NCBI GenBank assembly: GCA_037440545.1
Contig: JBBITX010000015.1
Span: 1 to 25,196, forward strand
Reading direction: 5' to 3'
Length of the DNA: 25,196 nucleotides
Source of the DNA: JAVZIQ01 sp037440545
Lineage (GTDB): Archaea; Thermoproteota; Bathyarchaeia; Bathyarchaeales; Bathycorpusculaceae
Shown: positions 14,250-22,496 of the stretch, piece after piece
How the letters are laid out: every line of letters starts with the position of its first letter
Numbering within the stretch: position 1 is the stretch's first letter
Notes under the pieces: generated by a model
What the model was told of the DNA's origin: nothing
The model's database searches: none
What the model saw: only the letters and a program-made list of their open reading frames with translations
Made by a program: the position numbers and the translations under genes

Positions 14250-15285
14250 TTAGATCTCGCCGCTTCTCCAGCATTTCGGATATGTGCCCCGAGCCATTAA
14301 AACCCTTCTTGTTTTGGCCACAACTCCGTGTTCCATTTTTAGAATCTCCTCTGTTGAGGATTGAGCCTTTGCAAGGGCTACAGCCTCCCCCTTAAGGGTG
14401 AAAATGGCAACTGTTGAACCGCTTTTTATTCCGGTTTCAATTGACAATACTCCTGGAGCTGTTAGGTTTGCCCCGTGGCATACAGCGTCCACAGCTGAGT
14501 CTCTAATGTAGATTTTCGGAACTATGGCTAGGGCTTCCTCCATCGGCTTGATGAAACTTTTAAGCTTTGCATCTTCTTTATCCTTCTGCCATTCCATAAA
14601 CATGTAAGCGACATCGTGGAGGGTTACAATGTTTTCATCCTCCACGAAGGGGCCTGCCCTTGTTCTTCGAAGCTCCTGCATGTGAGCCCCGCATCCAAGA
14701 ACTTCCCCTATGTGGTGGCAGAGCATGCGTATGTATGTCCCCCCTTCACATCCAACTCTGAAAAGCACGCTTCGCCCTTCCATCTCTAAGAAGTCTAAAT
14801 AGTATATTTTCCTCGTCCTAAGCTGGCGTTTAACAGAAGCCCTCAGAGGAGGCCTCTGATAAATAGTGTCCTCAAAAATTTTTAAGACAGCCCTAACCCG
14901 CTCTTCTTGGATGTCTCCGTGAAGCTTCATTAGGCAAACGTATTCTTTCCCGCTTAACAGCAGTGCCTGAACAATTTTTCTAGACTCTTCAAGAGTTATT
15001 GGCAGAACACCGGTCACGTTGGGATTTCTCCGGCTTTGAAGCCTCAAGAGTCCCTCCGTGGCCTATGCTTTTAAGGTTTAATATGCGTTTAACCCATGCA
15101 GCTACCTCGTGGCTTGTGGGGCCTGCAGGCTTGTCAAGGTTTATGACACCGTATTTAATGTATTCATTTGCAGGACGCTTTTCAGGGGGACACCCATATT
15201 TCGGGTCTGTTTCGTCTTCAGCCTTTACAACTAGCTTGCGTTCAATTTCCCATGGGGCAGCACTTCTAGGCAACTGAGTGGACAC
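14250..15285 (-). CDS. cbf5: Cbf5 (dyskerin/TruB) pseudouridine synthase, gene split by a 19-base intron
   Basis: This is the catalytic subunit of archaeal H/ACA guide RNPs. Exon 1 (15285-15045) encodes the archaeal start through PWEIERKL, ETDPKYGCPP, YGVINLDKPAGPTSHEV and GHGGTL. Exon 2 (15025-14250) resumes with PNVTGVLPI and continues through the TruB core (RPPLRASVKRQLRTR, GGTYIRMLCHHIGE, RRTRAGPF) and a C-terminal PUA domain. Read straight through, the frame breaks at the catalytic loop. Removing 15026-15044 gives GHGGTLDPNVTGVLPI, with catalytic Asp81 encoded by the split codon G|AT and a product of 338 residues, normal for the family. It starts at GTG 15285, downstream of rpl14e. Confidence 0.93.
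15021..15054 (-). other. Bulge-helix-bulge motif and 19-base intron in cbf5 (intron 15026-15044)
   Basis: The transcript folds into a canonical archaeal hBHBh'. The outer helix is GGGA/UCCC and the central 4-bp helix is CUCU/GGAG. The 3-base bulges are UGA and AAA. The inner helix GGCU/AGCC is closed by a UCAA loop. The splicing endonuclease cuts after the second base of each bulge, which removes AGGCUUCAAAGCCGGAGAA and joins G to AU as GAU (Asp). Every helix is fully paired, with one G-U in the central helix. Confidence 0.92.
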
Positions 15286-15325
15286 CTCTATGTAGAAGAT
15301 AAAGTGGGCTTAAACCTAAATATGT

Positions 15326-15625
15326 CTATTTGATTTTCGCTTCAGCTAAGGCAGGTTTAACTGGCCGAGCCATATCCCCAAGCAGGCCTGCCTCTTTTAA
15401 GGCCTTTTCCACATCCTCGTCGGAAGCGCCTCTTTTAATATCAACTTTGGCTGAAAGAGGCTCCAAATGGTTTGTGTTAGCCCTTCTTCTCCTAACTCCT
15501 GTCACTTTTTTAGGGCCAGTTACAAGTACGAAGTTTTTGTCAATCACGTCAACTATGACGCATTTTCTTCCAGCCTCTCTTCCTGAAATTTTCACGCAGA
15601 TTCTACCTATCTCTATTGCCGGCAT
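15326..15625 (-). CDS. rpl14e: 50S ribosomal protein L14e
   Basis: The 99-residue protein begins MPAIEIGRICVKISGREAGR and continues with KCVIVDVIDKNFVLVTGP, the SH3/KOW-like core of L14e. The usual RRRRANTNHLEP and a helical tail follow. A longer reading from 15658 adds 11 non-conserved residues. The ATG at 15625 is supported by GAGGTT upstream and by a TATA-like GATATATGC farther up. L14e next to cbf5 is the standard archaeal arrangement. The gene heads the rpl14e-cbf5-methyltransferase cluster, with only 40 bases before cbf5. Confidence 0.95.
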   Translation of the reverse strand: MPAIEIGRICVKISGREAGRKCVIVDVIDKNFVLVTGPKKVTGVRRRRANTNHLEPLSAKVDIKRGASDEDVEKALKEAGLLGDMARPVKPALAEAKIK

Positions 15626-15713
15626 GGCTGTGCAACCTCTCTTTAGGAAACACAACATTCAAGCATATATCTTTAACTTCGCATGCATACACCTTTAAGT
15701 ATCAAGTTTAGGC

Positions 15714-17072
15714 TTAAGCCATGAAGCGTTCCACCACATTGTATAGGACGCTTGTGCCGAAAACAAGGTTTTTAATGGATATACGCTCATCCAAGCCATG
15801 CACCATTTTTAAGATTTCCCCGTAGGGAAGGTCTGAAAGGACTGGATGAAAGCCGTAACAGACGGCGCCCATGGATCTGAAGAAACGGGAGTCTGTTCCG
15901 CCTGTAAGCATAATAGGCGCCACTGCACATTCAGGTTCAAATTCTTTCAGAACCTCAACCATAAACTTGTATAAGGGCGTGTCTGTTGGAGATTCAGAGG
16001 GCTCGTTAGCCTGCACCGTTTCAAACTCTATTTTTTCATGGTCCACATCCTTTAAGAGCTCTTTAATCTCGTTTAGGGCTTGGGTGGTGCTTTGTCCTGG
16101 AAGTATTCTGCAGTCGAACACTGCCTCACATGTTGATGGAATTATGTTTTCCTTTACACCTCCATGTATTATTGTGGGTGCAATAGTCATTCTAAGCATT
16201 GCACGGAGCTCTTCAGCCATGGCTTTATCCTTTTCAGCGAAGGCGTCTAAAACATCATCTCCTAAGGCTGGATTTTGAAGGATCATTTTTAAGGCTTGAC
16301 CTGCATGCTTGCTCTCTTCAGCCATCACTTTTAAAAATTGTTCCACTGTGGGTGCAATCATCATTTTAGCGCGGTGTTTTCCAAGCTTTTCAACAATTCT
16401 ATTCATTCTGAGAATGGCGTTGTCAGCTGCTCCTGGAACAGACCCGTGTCCAGGCCTTCCCTTAGCTTTAACCTTAAACCATAAAATCCCCTTCTCCGCT
16501 GTTTGTATTGTGAAAACGTTTTTCCCGTCTGCTGGAATAGCTTGTCCACCCCCCTCATTTATAACGTATTCCGCTGCCACTTTCTCCCTTTGGCTTTGCA
16601 CAAGCCATCCTGCTCCAGCCATTCCTCCCTTCTCCTCGTCAGCTGTGGCTGCAAGAATTATGTCTCCCTTTGGCTTCACATTGTTCCGTTTTAAAAGCTT
16701 CATAACCATGACTTCCATGGCTGTCATTGACTTCATATCCATGGCTCCTCTACCCCAAACGAAGCCGTCTTTAACAATTCCTGAAAAGGGGTCGACACTC
16801 CACTCTGCAGGATTTGCAGCTACAACGTCTAAATGGGAAAGCAGAAGAAGTCTTGGCTTTTTCCCCTTCCCCTTGAGACGTGTAATAACGTTTCCCCTTC
16901 CAGGAGCAGATTCCAAAACTTCACATTCAAAGCCATCCCTCTCCAAATTTTCAGCCAGGTAATTTGCAGCTGCAGTTTCATTTCCAGGAGGATTTGTGGT
17001 GTTTATCCTTATCAAGTCACTCAATAACTTTGTAACTTCCTCTTCCACATCCAAAATTAACTGAGCCTTCAT
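15714..17072 (-). CDS. M20 family zinc peptidase/deacylase (ArgE/DapE/acylase-1-like)
   Basis: This 452-residue protein has the M20 di-zinc plan. His80 sits in LLLSHLDVV, Asp112 in WGRGAMDMKS, and the base/ligand pair Glu146-Glu147 in TADEEKGG. A later ligand region is INEGGG, and His in CYGFHP falls near the C-terminus. A lid/dimerisation domain sits in the middle (KGRPGHGSVPGAADNAI). Family members hydrolyse N-acyl amino acids, succinyl-diaminopimelate or dipeptides. The substrate here cannot be assigned. A TTG at 17087 would add five residues, but GGAAGGCGG just before the ATG at 17072 marks that ATG as the start. It is transcribed toward rpl14e but separated from it by about 90 bases. Confidence 0.93.
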   Translation of the reverse strand: MKAQLILDVEEEVTKLLSDLIRINTTNPPGNETAAANYLAENLERDGFECEVLESAPGRGNVITRLKGKGKKPRLLLLSHLDVVAANPAEWSVDPFSGIVKDGFVWGRGAMDMKSMTAMEVMVMKLLKRNNVKPKGDIILAATADEEKGGMAGAGWLVQSQREKVAAEYVINEGGGQAIPADGKNVFTIQTAEKGILWFKVKAKGRPGHGSVPGAADNAILRMNRIVEKLGKHRAKMMIAPTVEQFLKVMAEESKHAGQALKMILQNPALGDDVLDAFAEKDKAMAEELRAMLRMTIAPTIIHGGVKENIIPSTCEAVFDCRILPGQSTTQALNEIKELLKDVDHEKIEFETVQANEPSESPTDTPLYKFMVEVLKEFEPECAVAPIMLTGGTDSRFFRSMGAVCYGFHPVLSDLPYGEILKMVHGLDERISIKNLVFGTSVLYNVVERFMA

Positions 17073-17138
17073 AAAACCGCCTTCCAAGCCGGTTATATCA
17101 TGGTTACACGCTTTAAAATTTTGTTTGCTCTAAAGCAT

Positions 17139-17495
17139 TTAACATGTTATGTGGAATGCCCCTATAACACGTCTGCCAGCCTTTAAAAATTCATTAAAGG
17201 TTTTGTAAGCCTCCTTTGTAGGCTGTATAAACAGTTTAATACCCATATCCTTAAGGGCTCTTTCAACTTCAGGGCTAACCTTCACAAGCCCAGAGTAGCC
17301 TGTTCCTATGACTAAAACTTCAGGGATGGGTTTACAGGTGAGAACCTCCCTTAAATCTTCAATGTAAATCCTGTGGCCCTCTTTTCTCCACCAGCCTTCC
17401 ATAACCCTTTCAGGGAACACTATTACGTCGCTTCTGTATTTTTTCCCATTAATCATAATTACTCCGAAATCGTATGATTCAATCAAATTTTCCAC
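17139..17495 (-). CDS. Mth938-like (DUF498/NDUFAF3-AAMDC) domain protein
   Basis: The protein is a single Mth938-like domain: SYDFGVIMINGKKYRSDVIVFPE, then W-R, EVLVIGTGYSGLVKVSPEV, PTKEAYKTFNEF and the closing GRRVIGAFHITC. The archaeal members are uncharacterised, while eukaryotic relatives include a complex I assembly factor. The frame is open to a TTG at 17543, but family members begin only a few residues before the FG-I-I motif. I therefore chose GTG 17495 (118 residues). This also leaves a 52-base divergent gap for the glycosylase promoter. No catalytic residues are known for the family. Confidence 0.88.
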   Translation of the reverse strand: MENLIESYDFGVIMINGKKYRSDVIVFPERVMEGWWRKEGHRIYIEDLREVLTCKPIPEVLVIGTGYSGLVKVSPEVERALKDMGIKLFIQPTKEAYKTFNEFLKAGRRVIGAFHITC

Positions 17496-17547
17496 CAAAA
17501 TTGATTTTACATATTCGGTAATAATAACATTTAGGGTTGACAAAGCC

Positions 17548-18132
17548 TTGAAGTTGCTTCCTAAAGAGTTCTATGAGAGGGATCCAGCTGTTGTAGCCCG
17601 TGAGCTTCTCGGAAAAGTTCTTGTTAGAAAGCTTAACGGCGAAGCTTTAAGCGGAAAAATTGTGGAGACAGAAGCCTATTATGGAGAAGAGGATCCTGCA
17701 TCTAAAGCCTACAAGGGGAGAAAGAGGTTTAACCAGTTAATGTTTTGCCCAGCTGGAAAACTCTTCATTTACATGGTTCATGGAAACTGGCTTCTCAACA
17801 TAGTTGCCCATCCAGTAGGAAGCGTTGGCGCAGTTTTAATAAGGGCTTTAGAGCCCATTTCAGGAGTGGAGACAATGATTAAAAATAGGGGTGAGAAAAG
17901 GTTAGAGCATCTAACAAGCGGCCCTGGAAGGCTTACAAAGGCGTTGGCAGTAACAAATGAGCTGAACGGTGAAGACGTAACCTTGGAAAGCAGCAGGTTG
18001 AAGGTGGCTGAAGGCATGCCTGAAATCTTCCAAATTGCCTCAACCCCTAGGATAGGTGTGAAATTTGATCTCCCCCAACCGCTGCGTTTTTACATTAAAG
18101 GAAACAGGTATGTCTCAAAGGTTAAAATTTAA
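17548..18132 (+). CDS. Alkyladenine (3-methyladenine) DNA glycosylase, AAG/MPG family
   Basis: This 194-residue base-excision repair enzyme has the normal length for prokaryotic AAG. Motifs run in family order: LPKEFYERDPAVVARELLGK at the N-terminus, the catalytic-Glu segment KIVETEAYYG (37-46), RFNQLMFCPAGKLFIYMVHG forming the base-binding pocket, NIVAHP, AVLIRALEP, and SGPGRLTKALAV. The start is a TTG at 17548, supported by conservation of the first residues. A TATA-like TTACATAT about 30 bases upstream suggests a leaderless message. It is divergent from the Mth938-like gene. Confidence 0.93.
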   Translation: MKLLPKEFYERDPAVVARELLGKVLVRKLNGEALSGKIVETEAYYGEEDPASKAYKGRKRFNQLMFCPAGKLFIYMVHGNWLLNIVAHPVGSVGAVLIRALEPISGVETMIKNRGEKRLEHLTSGPGRLTKALAVTNELNGEDVTLESSRLKVAEGMPEIFQIASTPRIGVKFDLPQPLRFYIKGNRYVSKVKI

Positions 18133-18219
18133 GCGTTATTGAAAACCTTATTTTCTATTTGCAGTTAGGTTTCTTTAACACTTATTTATAAAGGTATGCA
18201 ACTATATATAGGGGTTTTA

Positions 18220-18759
18220 ATGTTATGCCGGGAAGCACTGCGTCAAGCTTACGATCATAGTTCATATAAGAAAATCGGGTTGATTTCAGATACCCATGTG
18301 CCAACTAGGGCTAAGGAAATTCCTAAAAAGGTTTTTGAAATTTTTGAAAATGTTGACTTTATAGTGCACGCAGGCGACTTAGTGGAGTTATCTGTTTTAG
18401 ACAGGCTTGAGCAGCTTGCACCTGTACTGGCTGTTTACGGAAACATGGACGGCCCTGACATCCGTGGAAAACTTCCAAAAATGAACTCTTTTAATATTTT
18501 CGGATGGAAAATTGGAGTTATGCACAATCCTGGAGCAATCTCCGGAATTAATAAAATGCGGGAGATAGCCCAGAAAAACGGCTTCAACGTGCTCGTATAC
18601 GGGCATACTCATCATTCAAACATAAAATGGGATGGGGAAACCCTATTTATAAATCCTGGAAGCCCCACAAATCCAATTCCACCCTTCATAGCAAAGCCTT
18701 CAGTTGCCCTTCTTAAAGTGGCAAAGGAGAAAATATTTCCAGAAATATTTCAAATTTGA
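18220..18759 (+). CDS. MJ0936/YfcE-type metallophosphoesterase
   Basis: This is a small calcineurin-like phosphoesterase of 179 residues. Metal-binding motifs appear in order: SDTHVP, HAGDL, YGNMD, a single MHN where relatives have a T-H-G type motif, and VYGHTHHS, followed by INPGSPT. Members hydrolyse phosphodiesters such as 2',3'-cyclic nucleotides or bis-pNPP in vitro, with the cellular substrate usually unknown. An ATG at 18196 gives eight more residues, but GGGG five bases before the ATG at 18220 and a TTATTTATAAA element at 18183-18193 favour the shorter form. Confidence 0.9.
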   Translation: MLCREALRQAYDHSSYKKIGLISDTHVPTRAKEIPKKVFEIFENVDFIVHAGDLVELSVLDRLEQLAPVLAVYGNMDGPDIRGKLPKMNSFNIFGWKIGVMHNPGAISGINKMREIAQKNGFNVLVYGHTHHSNIKWDGETLFINPGSPTNPIPPFIAKPSVALLKVAKEKIFPEIFQI

Positions 18760-18780
18760 AACTTCCTTTTAAAATGGTGT

Positions 18781-18811
18781 GCGGCTTCTAGGCTGAAGCC
18801 TTTTCAGCCGC
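18781..18811 (+). other. Overlapping, mutually exclusive hairpins between the phosphoesterase gene and purA
   Basis: Three perfect stems compete for the same bases: GCGGCT/AGCCGC, GGCTTC/GAAGCC and GGCTGAA/TTCAGCC. The predicted purA TATA (TTTTAAATAG, about 18876-18885) lies downstream of them. They therefore more likely shape the 3' end of the upstream transcript than the purA leader. Confidence 0.4.
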
Positions 18812-18915
18812 GTCTAACAGGCGGTGGTGGCGAATTATTTTTGGCAGGAATCTTTTACATAGAAGTATCAGACAATTTTAAATAGGTATTAGTGAATTTT
18901 TAAGGCGGCGGTAGC

Positions 18916-19914
18916 ATGCCTTGCACTGTTGTTGTTGGAGCATTCTGGGGAGACGAGGGTAAGGGTAAAATTATATCATACTTGGCCTTAAAGGACAGGG
19001 TTGATGTAAGTGTTAGGACAGGTTCGGTTAATGCTGCCCATACAGTTTGGATTGAAGGTAAACGTTACGCTTTACATATGGTTCCATCAACCTTTGTTTA
19101 TGAAAAATGCCGACTTTTGATCGGTGCGGGTGCAAATGTTTACGTGGCTAAATTCCTTGAGGAGGTTGAAGCGACTAATGTGAAAAACCGCATAGGGGTG
19201 GATCACCAGGCATCTATAATTGAAGAGAAACATAGAGAGTGTGAAAAAGCCAGCGACCATTTTAAGGGCATCGGCACGACAGGGTGGGGTGTTGGGCCAG
19301 CCATTGAAGAACGCGTCCGTAGGACGGCGAAACTTGCCAGAGACATCCCGGAGCTTAAGCCATACTTAACAGATGTTGCGGAGGAAGCGAACAGGGCTAT
19401 AGAGGAGGGGAAAAACGTCCTTCTGGAGGGAACTCAGGGGTCTATGCTTTCACTTTTCTACGGAACGTATCCATACGTAACTGGAAGGGATACATGCGCT
19501 GCGGCCATATGTTCAGAGGCAGGGGTGGGGCCAACGAACGTGGACAATGTACTCTTAGTTTTTAAAGCTTACATGACACGGGTTGGAGCTGGACCCCTTC
19601 CCGGAGAACTTCCAAAAGAGGAGTCTGTTAAAAGGGGATGGTTTGAAGTTGCCGCTGGAACAGGGCGGGAGAGACGTTCAGCTCCATTCAACTTTGAAGT
19701 TGCTGAAAAGGCTGTTAGGATAAATGGGGCAACTCAGGCTGCTCTAACAAAGCTTGACGTTCTATATCCCTCTTGTAGGGGTAAAAAGTCCTTCGAAGAG
19801 ATTCCAGGCGAGGCGAAAGATTTTGTAAGGGAGTTTGAAAGGCGATTGGGAATACCTGTTGTGCTTATTGGCACAGGGCCAGATGCCTTAGACATAATTG
19901 ATAGAAGAACATAG
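18916..19914 (+). CDS. purA: Adenylosuccinate synthetase, archaeal short form
   Basis: The enzyme catalyses GTP-dependent condensation of IMP and aspartate, the first committed step to AMP. The 332-residue protein is the short archaeal form, about 100 residues less than bacterial PurA. Motifs include the P-loop-like GDEGKGK (12-18) with the catalytic Asp, the IMP-binding GTTGWGVGP, the LLEGTQGSMLSLFYGTYPYVTGRDT segment described here in two parts (LLEGTQGS and YPYVTGRDT), and TGRERRSAPF, with ALTKLDVL near the end for guanine recognition. The ATG follows AAGGCGGCGG. The gene stands alone with its own predicted TATA element. Confidence 0.95.
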   Translation: MPCTVVVGAFWGDEGKGKIISYLALKDRVDVSVRTGSVNAAHTVWIEGKRYALHMVPSTFVYEKCRLLIGAGANVYVAKFLEEVEATNVKNRIGVDHQASIIEEKHRECEKASDHFKGIGTTGWGVGPAIEERVRRTAKLARDIPELKPYLTDVAEEANRAIEEGKNVLLEGTQGSMLSLFYGTYPYVTGRDTCAAAICSEAGVGPTNVDNVLLVFKAYMTRVGAGPLPGELPKEESVKRGWFEVAAGTGRERRSAPFNFEVAEKAVRINGATQAALTKLDVLYPSCRGKKSFEEIPGEAKDFVREFERRLGIPVVLIGTGPDALDIIDRRT

Positions 19915-19994
19915 AAAAGGCTTTATGGAGCTAACAGAAAGGGAATGAAAAATTTTCAAAGGGATTAGAAGCTTTTCAAGGTTTAGGATTTTCA

Positions 19995-21209
19995 GTGAGG
20001 AGCTATTTGTTATTGCAGGTGTTCAAGAAAGCCTTCTCTTTAAGCTTTTTCACGGATGTCTTGAATAGAGATTTAAGGCTGATTTTCGCCTCAAACCTTT
20101 TAGGCGCCTTCGGAGACGGCCTTTACGCTTATCTTTTACCCTACTACATGAAGGAGGTTTTACAAGCCACGCCTGTTGAGGTTGGGTTGCTTTACGCTCT
20201 GTCAAGTCTGACGGCGGCAGTCACCCTTTTCGCCGCTGGAATGTTTGCAGACAGGTATGATAGGAAGAAGATTATGATTGCCGGTTGGGCTGCATGGATT
20301 CCAGCGCCTTTAATATTTTCCTACGCGAGAAACTGGGTTCAAATGGTGCCAGGCATGATTTTATATGGCTTCTGGCTTGGAGGCCCGACAACTACAGCCT
20401 ACATAGTTACATCAGCGGGTAAGAATAGGCTAACTTTAACTTTTACATCCATTTCTGCATCATGGTCTATCGGCTACATTTTTTCCCCAGCTTTGGGAGG
20501 GCTTATGGCTGAAAAAATCGGCATGCAAAAAGTCTTCTACACGGCCTTCATTTTATATTACCTAGCCGCTTTCACCCTACTATTCATAAAGAGTCAGCAT
20601 GGGCCTGTCGACGCGAAACTTATGGAAAGCAGCTCAATAGTTGAGTTTCTTAAAACAGGCCACCTTATGGTTCTTTCAGCTTTCTTTGCTTTAACAATGT
20701 TCTCATTAATGATGTTCCGACCCTTTATACCCCAGTTTTTAGCTGACGTCCACCATTATGGAGATTTTGAGATAGGCGTTTTAGGCTCTTTTTCTTTCCT
20801 CGGCTCAGCGGTTTTAGGCGTATTGCTCGGCAGGTTGGGAGATAAACTTGGAAAAAAATATGCCCTTTCAATAACCCTTTTCCTATGCAGCCTTTCCCTA
20901 GCCCTTATTATATGTTCAGGAAACTTCATAATCCTAACAGCAGCTTTCTTCCTCGCAGGAGCCTCCTACAATGTGTGGTCTTTGATGAACGCCATTCTAG
21001 GACCCATGGCTCCTGAAAACATGAGGGCAAAATGGATATCCATCCCCCAGACTATTAGCATTCTAGCCTCCTTTCTAGCCCCCTACATTGGAGGAATAAT
21101 ATACAACTCATCGCCAAACTACACTTTTATAATGGCAATAATTGCAACATCCTCCATAGCCACAGCGGCAGCTACAAAAATATTAAACGACCAAGCCAGC
21201 TTATTCTAA
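19995..21209 (+). CDS. Major facilitator superfamily transporter
   Basis: This is a 404-residue MFS protein with twelve hydrophobic segments. Motif A is clear in the first half (GMFADRYDRKKIM, between helices 2 and 3) and in the second (LGRLGDKLGKKYAL). LGAFGDGLYAYLLPYY in helix 1 resembles drug or sugar efflux members. The substrate is unknown. The frame can start at GTG 19995. The first residues are poorly conserved, so a TTG or GTG a few codons later (near 20013-20019, after GAGGAGC) is equally possible. It is not related closely enough to the MFS protein at 11992-13185 to be a duplicate. Confidence 0.9.
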   Translation: MRSYLLLQVFKKAFSLSFFTDVLNRDLRLIFASNLLGAFGDGLYAYLLPYYMKEVLQATPVEVGLLYALSSLTAAVTLFAAGMFADRYDRKKIMIAGWAAWIPAPLIFSYARNWVQMVPGMILYGFWLGGPTTTAYIVTSAGKNRLTLTFTSISASWSIGYIFSPALGGLMAEKIGMQKVFYTAFILYYLAAFTLLFIKSQHGPVDAKLMESSSIVEFLKTGHLMVLSAFFALTMFSLMMFRPFIPQFLADVHHYGDFEIGVLGSFSFLGSAVLGVLLGRLGDKLGKKYALSITLFLCSLSLALIICSGNFIILTAAFFLAGASYNVWSLMNAILGPMAPENMRAKWISIPQTISILASFLAPYIGGIIYNSSPNYTFIMAIIATSSIATAAATKILNDQASLF

Positions 21210-21441
21210 GCCCAAATCTAATACAACAACCAAACATGTTAGGAATATGGCAATGGTGGACTATGGTGCCTTTCACCTGAAAATAGCTGTCTAGCCTTAC
21301 ATTGAAGTCAGGAAGGCAGATATTTAACATAAGCTAGATTTGCCTAAGCCCATGAACAGCGCTTGCTTCCCATTGTTAAATTATAAGGTTTTATAGCAAA
21401 TATTAAATTTGGTTTCTGACAAAAATAGGTTGGGTGACAGT
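21210..21441. other. Spacer before the MscL-like gene
   Basis: No real gene was found. TTATAAGG and TTTATAGC (about 21381-21397) are plausible TATA elements and predict a transcription start near 21408-21420. No repeats or strong hairpins were seen. Confidence 0.35.
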
Positions 21442-21831
21442 TTGCCTAAAGAAACTGTGTCTAAAGATGAGGAGATATTGCAGGTTTTGAAGGAGATCAA
21501 GGCTTTACTGGAGCCCAAACCAGCACCACCTGCTCCGCCGCCTCCTAAGGGCCTTTGGAAAGAGTTCTTAGACTTTTTATCAAAGTACAAGGTTTTGGGC
21601 ATGGCTGTAGCCTTCATCCTCGGCTTGTACCTTGGCACTTTAGTTCAGGCTTTAGTTCAAGACTTAATCATGCCGATAATAACACTTGTTTTGCCAAACG
21701 TCGAGTGGGAAGCCCTTGTAGCTGGCCCCTTCCGCATAGGACATTTCATAGGTGCATTAATAACATTCCTAATAGTGGCTTTTGTGATCTTCCTAATCGT
21801 GAAGGTAACTAAAAAATGGGGAATTGAATAA
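21442..21831 (+). CDS. mscL: MscL-like mechanosensitive channel with N-terminal helix and Pro linker
   Basis: The C-terminal 90 residues match the large-conductance mechanosensitive channel core. An amphipathic entry helix (LWKEFLDFLSKYK) leads to TM1 with AFILGLYLGTLVQ and DLIMPIITLVLPN. A short periplasmic loop is followed by TM2 (IGHFIGALITFLIVAFVIF) and a basic end. Normal MscL begins at the entry helix and has a C-terminal helical bundle. Here the C-terminal bundle is absent, and the N-terminus carries a charged helix (SKDEEILQVLKEIKALLE) plus a proline-rich hinge. I chose TTG 21442 because GGGTGA lies just before it. A TTG at 21409 would add 11 residues. Confidence 0.8.
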   Translation: MPKETVSKDEEILQVLKEIKALLEPKPAPPAPPPPKGLWKEFLDFLSKYKVLGMAVAFILGLYLGTLVQALVQDLIMPIITLVLPNVEWEALVAGPFRIGHFIGALITFLIVAFVIFLIVKVTKKWGIE

Positions 21832-21848
21832 ACGCTACAGTCCCTCCA

Positions 21849-21855
21849 TTTTTTT
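21849..21855 (+). terminator. Poly-T tract after the MscL-like gene
   Basis: Seven T residues after CTCCA, about 18 bases past the stop codon, fit an archaeal T-tract terminator. Confidence 0.45.
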
Positions 21856-21983
21856 GTGTGTGAAGACTTCAAGGTTTAGAAACTTCATTTGTTAGCTTGT
21901 TCTAGTTCTTTGCAACGTTTCCTTTCCACGTTGGACGAAAATTTTAAATTTTAATTAAAACATAACCTTATGCGGCGTTTTAA

Positions 21984-22388
21984 ATGCCGAAAATTGAGGA
22001 AATAGAAGGAATAGGCTCGGCGTACGCTAAGAAGCTTGTTGAAGCTGGAATTAAAACCACCGACGACCTACTTGCTGCTGGTGCAACGCCTAAAGGAAGA
22101 GAGGAGCTTGCAGCTAAAACTGGAATATCAAGCAAGCTTATTCTTGAATGGGTTAACCTGGCTGACCTCTTCAGAATTAAAGGTATAGGGGAGGAGTATT
22201 CAGACCTCCTTGAAGAGGCAGGGGTTGACACCGTGGCTGAACTTGCAAAGAGAGATCCTGAAAACCTCCACGCTAAAATCTTAGAAGTTAATGAGAAAAA
22301 GAAGCTTGTCAGAAGGCCTCCAACTTTAAAACAGGTTAAAGACTGGGTTGAACAGGCAAAAAAGCTTCCTAGAAAAGTTGAATATTAA
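21984..22388 (+). CDS. DUF4332 protein with tandem helix-hairpin-helix-like motifs
   Basis: The 134-residue protein holds two helix-hairpin-helix-like units. The first is IEEIEGIGSAYAKKLVEAG followed by IKTTDDLL (about 4-30). The second is LFRIKGIGEEYSDLLEEAG followed by VDTVAEL (about 61-88). A helical tail with PPTLKQVKDWVEQAKKL follows. This arrangement matches DUF4332, whose members are thought to bind DNA through the GIG hairpins, though the function is unproven. It starts at an ATG with no strong ribosome site. An AT-rich element (TTAATTAAAA, about 21952-21961) suggests a leaderless transcript. It is a single-gene unit followed by a T-rich tract. Confidence 0.85.
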   Translation: MPKIEEIEGIGSAYAKKLVEAGIKTTDDLLAAGATPKGREELAAKTGISSKLILEWVNLADLFRIKGIGEEYSDLLEEAGVDTVAELAKRDPENLHAKILEVNEKKKLVRRPPTLKQVKDWVEQAKKLPRKVEY

Positions 22389-22404
22389 CAAATTCCAAAA
22401 CCTC

Positions 22405-22414
22405 TTTTTCTTTT
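22405..22414 (+). terminator. T-rich tract after the DUF4332 gene
   Basis: TTTTTCTTTT begins 17 bases after the stop codon and fits an archaeal T-tract terminator. Confidence 0.45.
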
Positions 22415-22496
22415 CAAACAAGACGGCTAAACTCATCCTAGAGCGTCAATTCAAAGCTTTTAAGCAATATTAAATAATTATAATTTGGCATTAGAT

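Noticed and set aside
14989..15285. cbf5 as two separate genes or a frameshifted pseudogene
   Set aside because: All family residues are intact on both sides, and a complete bulge-helix-bulge at the break restores the exact catalytic codon. Chance or decay would not produce this.
16309..16962. 217-residue plus-strand ORF opposite the M20 peptidase
   Set aside because: The minus-strand frame has full M20 motifs. The opposite frame has no family features and is a shadow.
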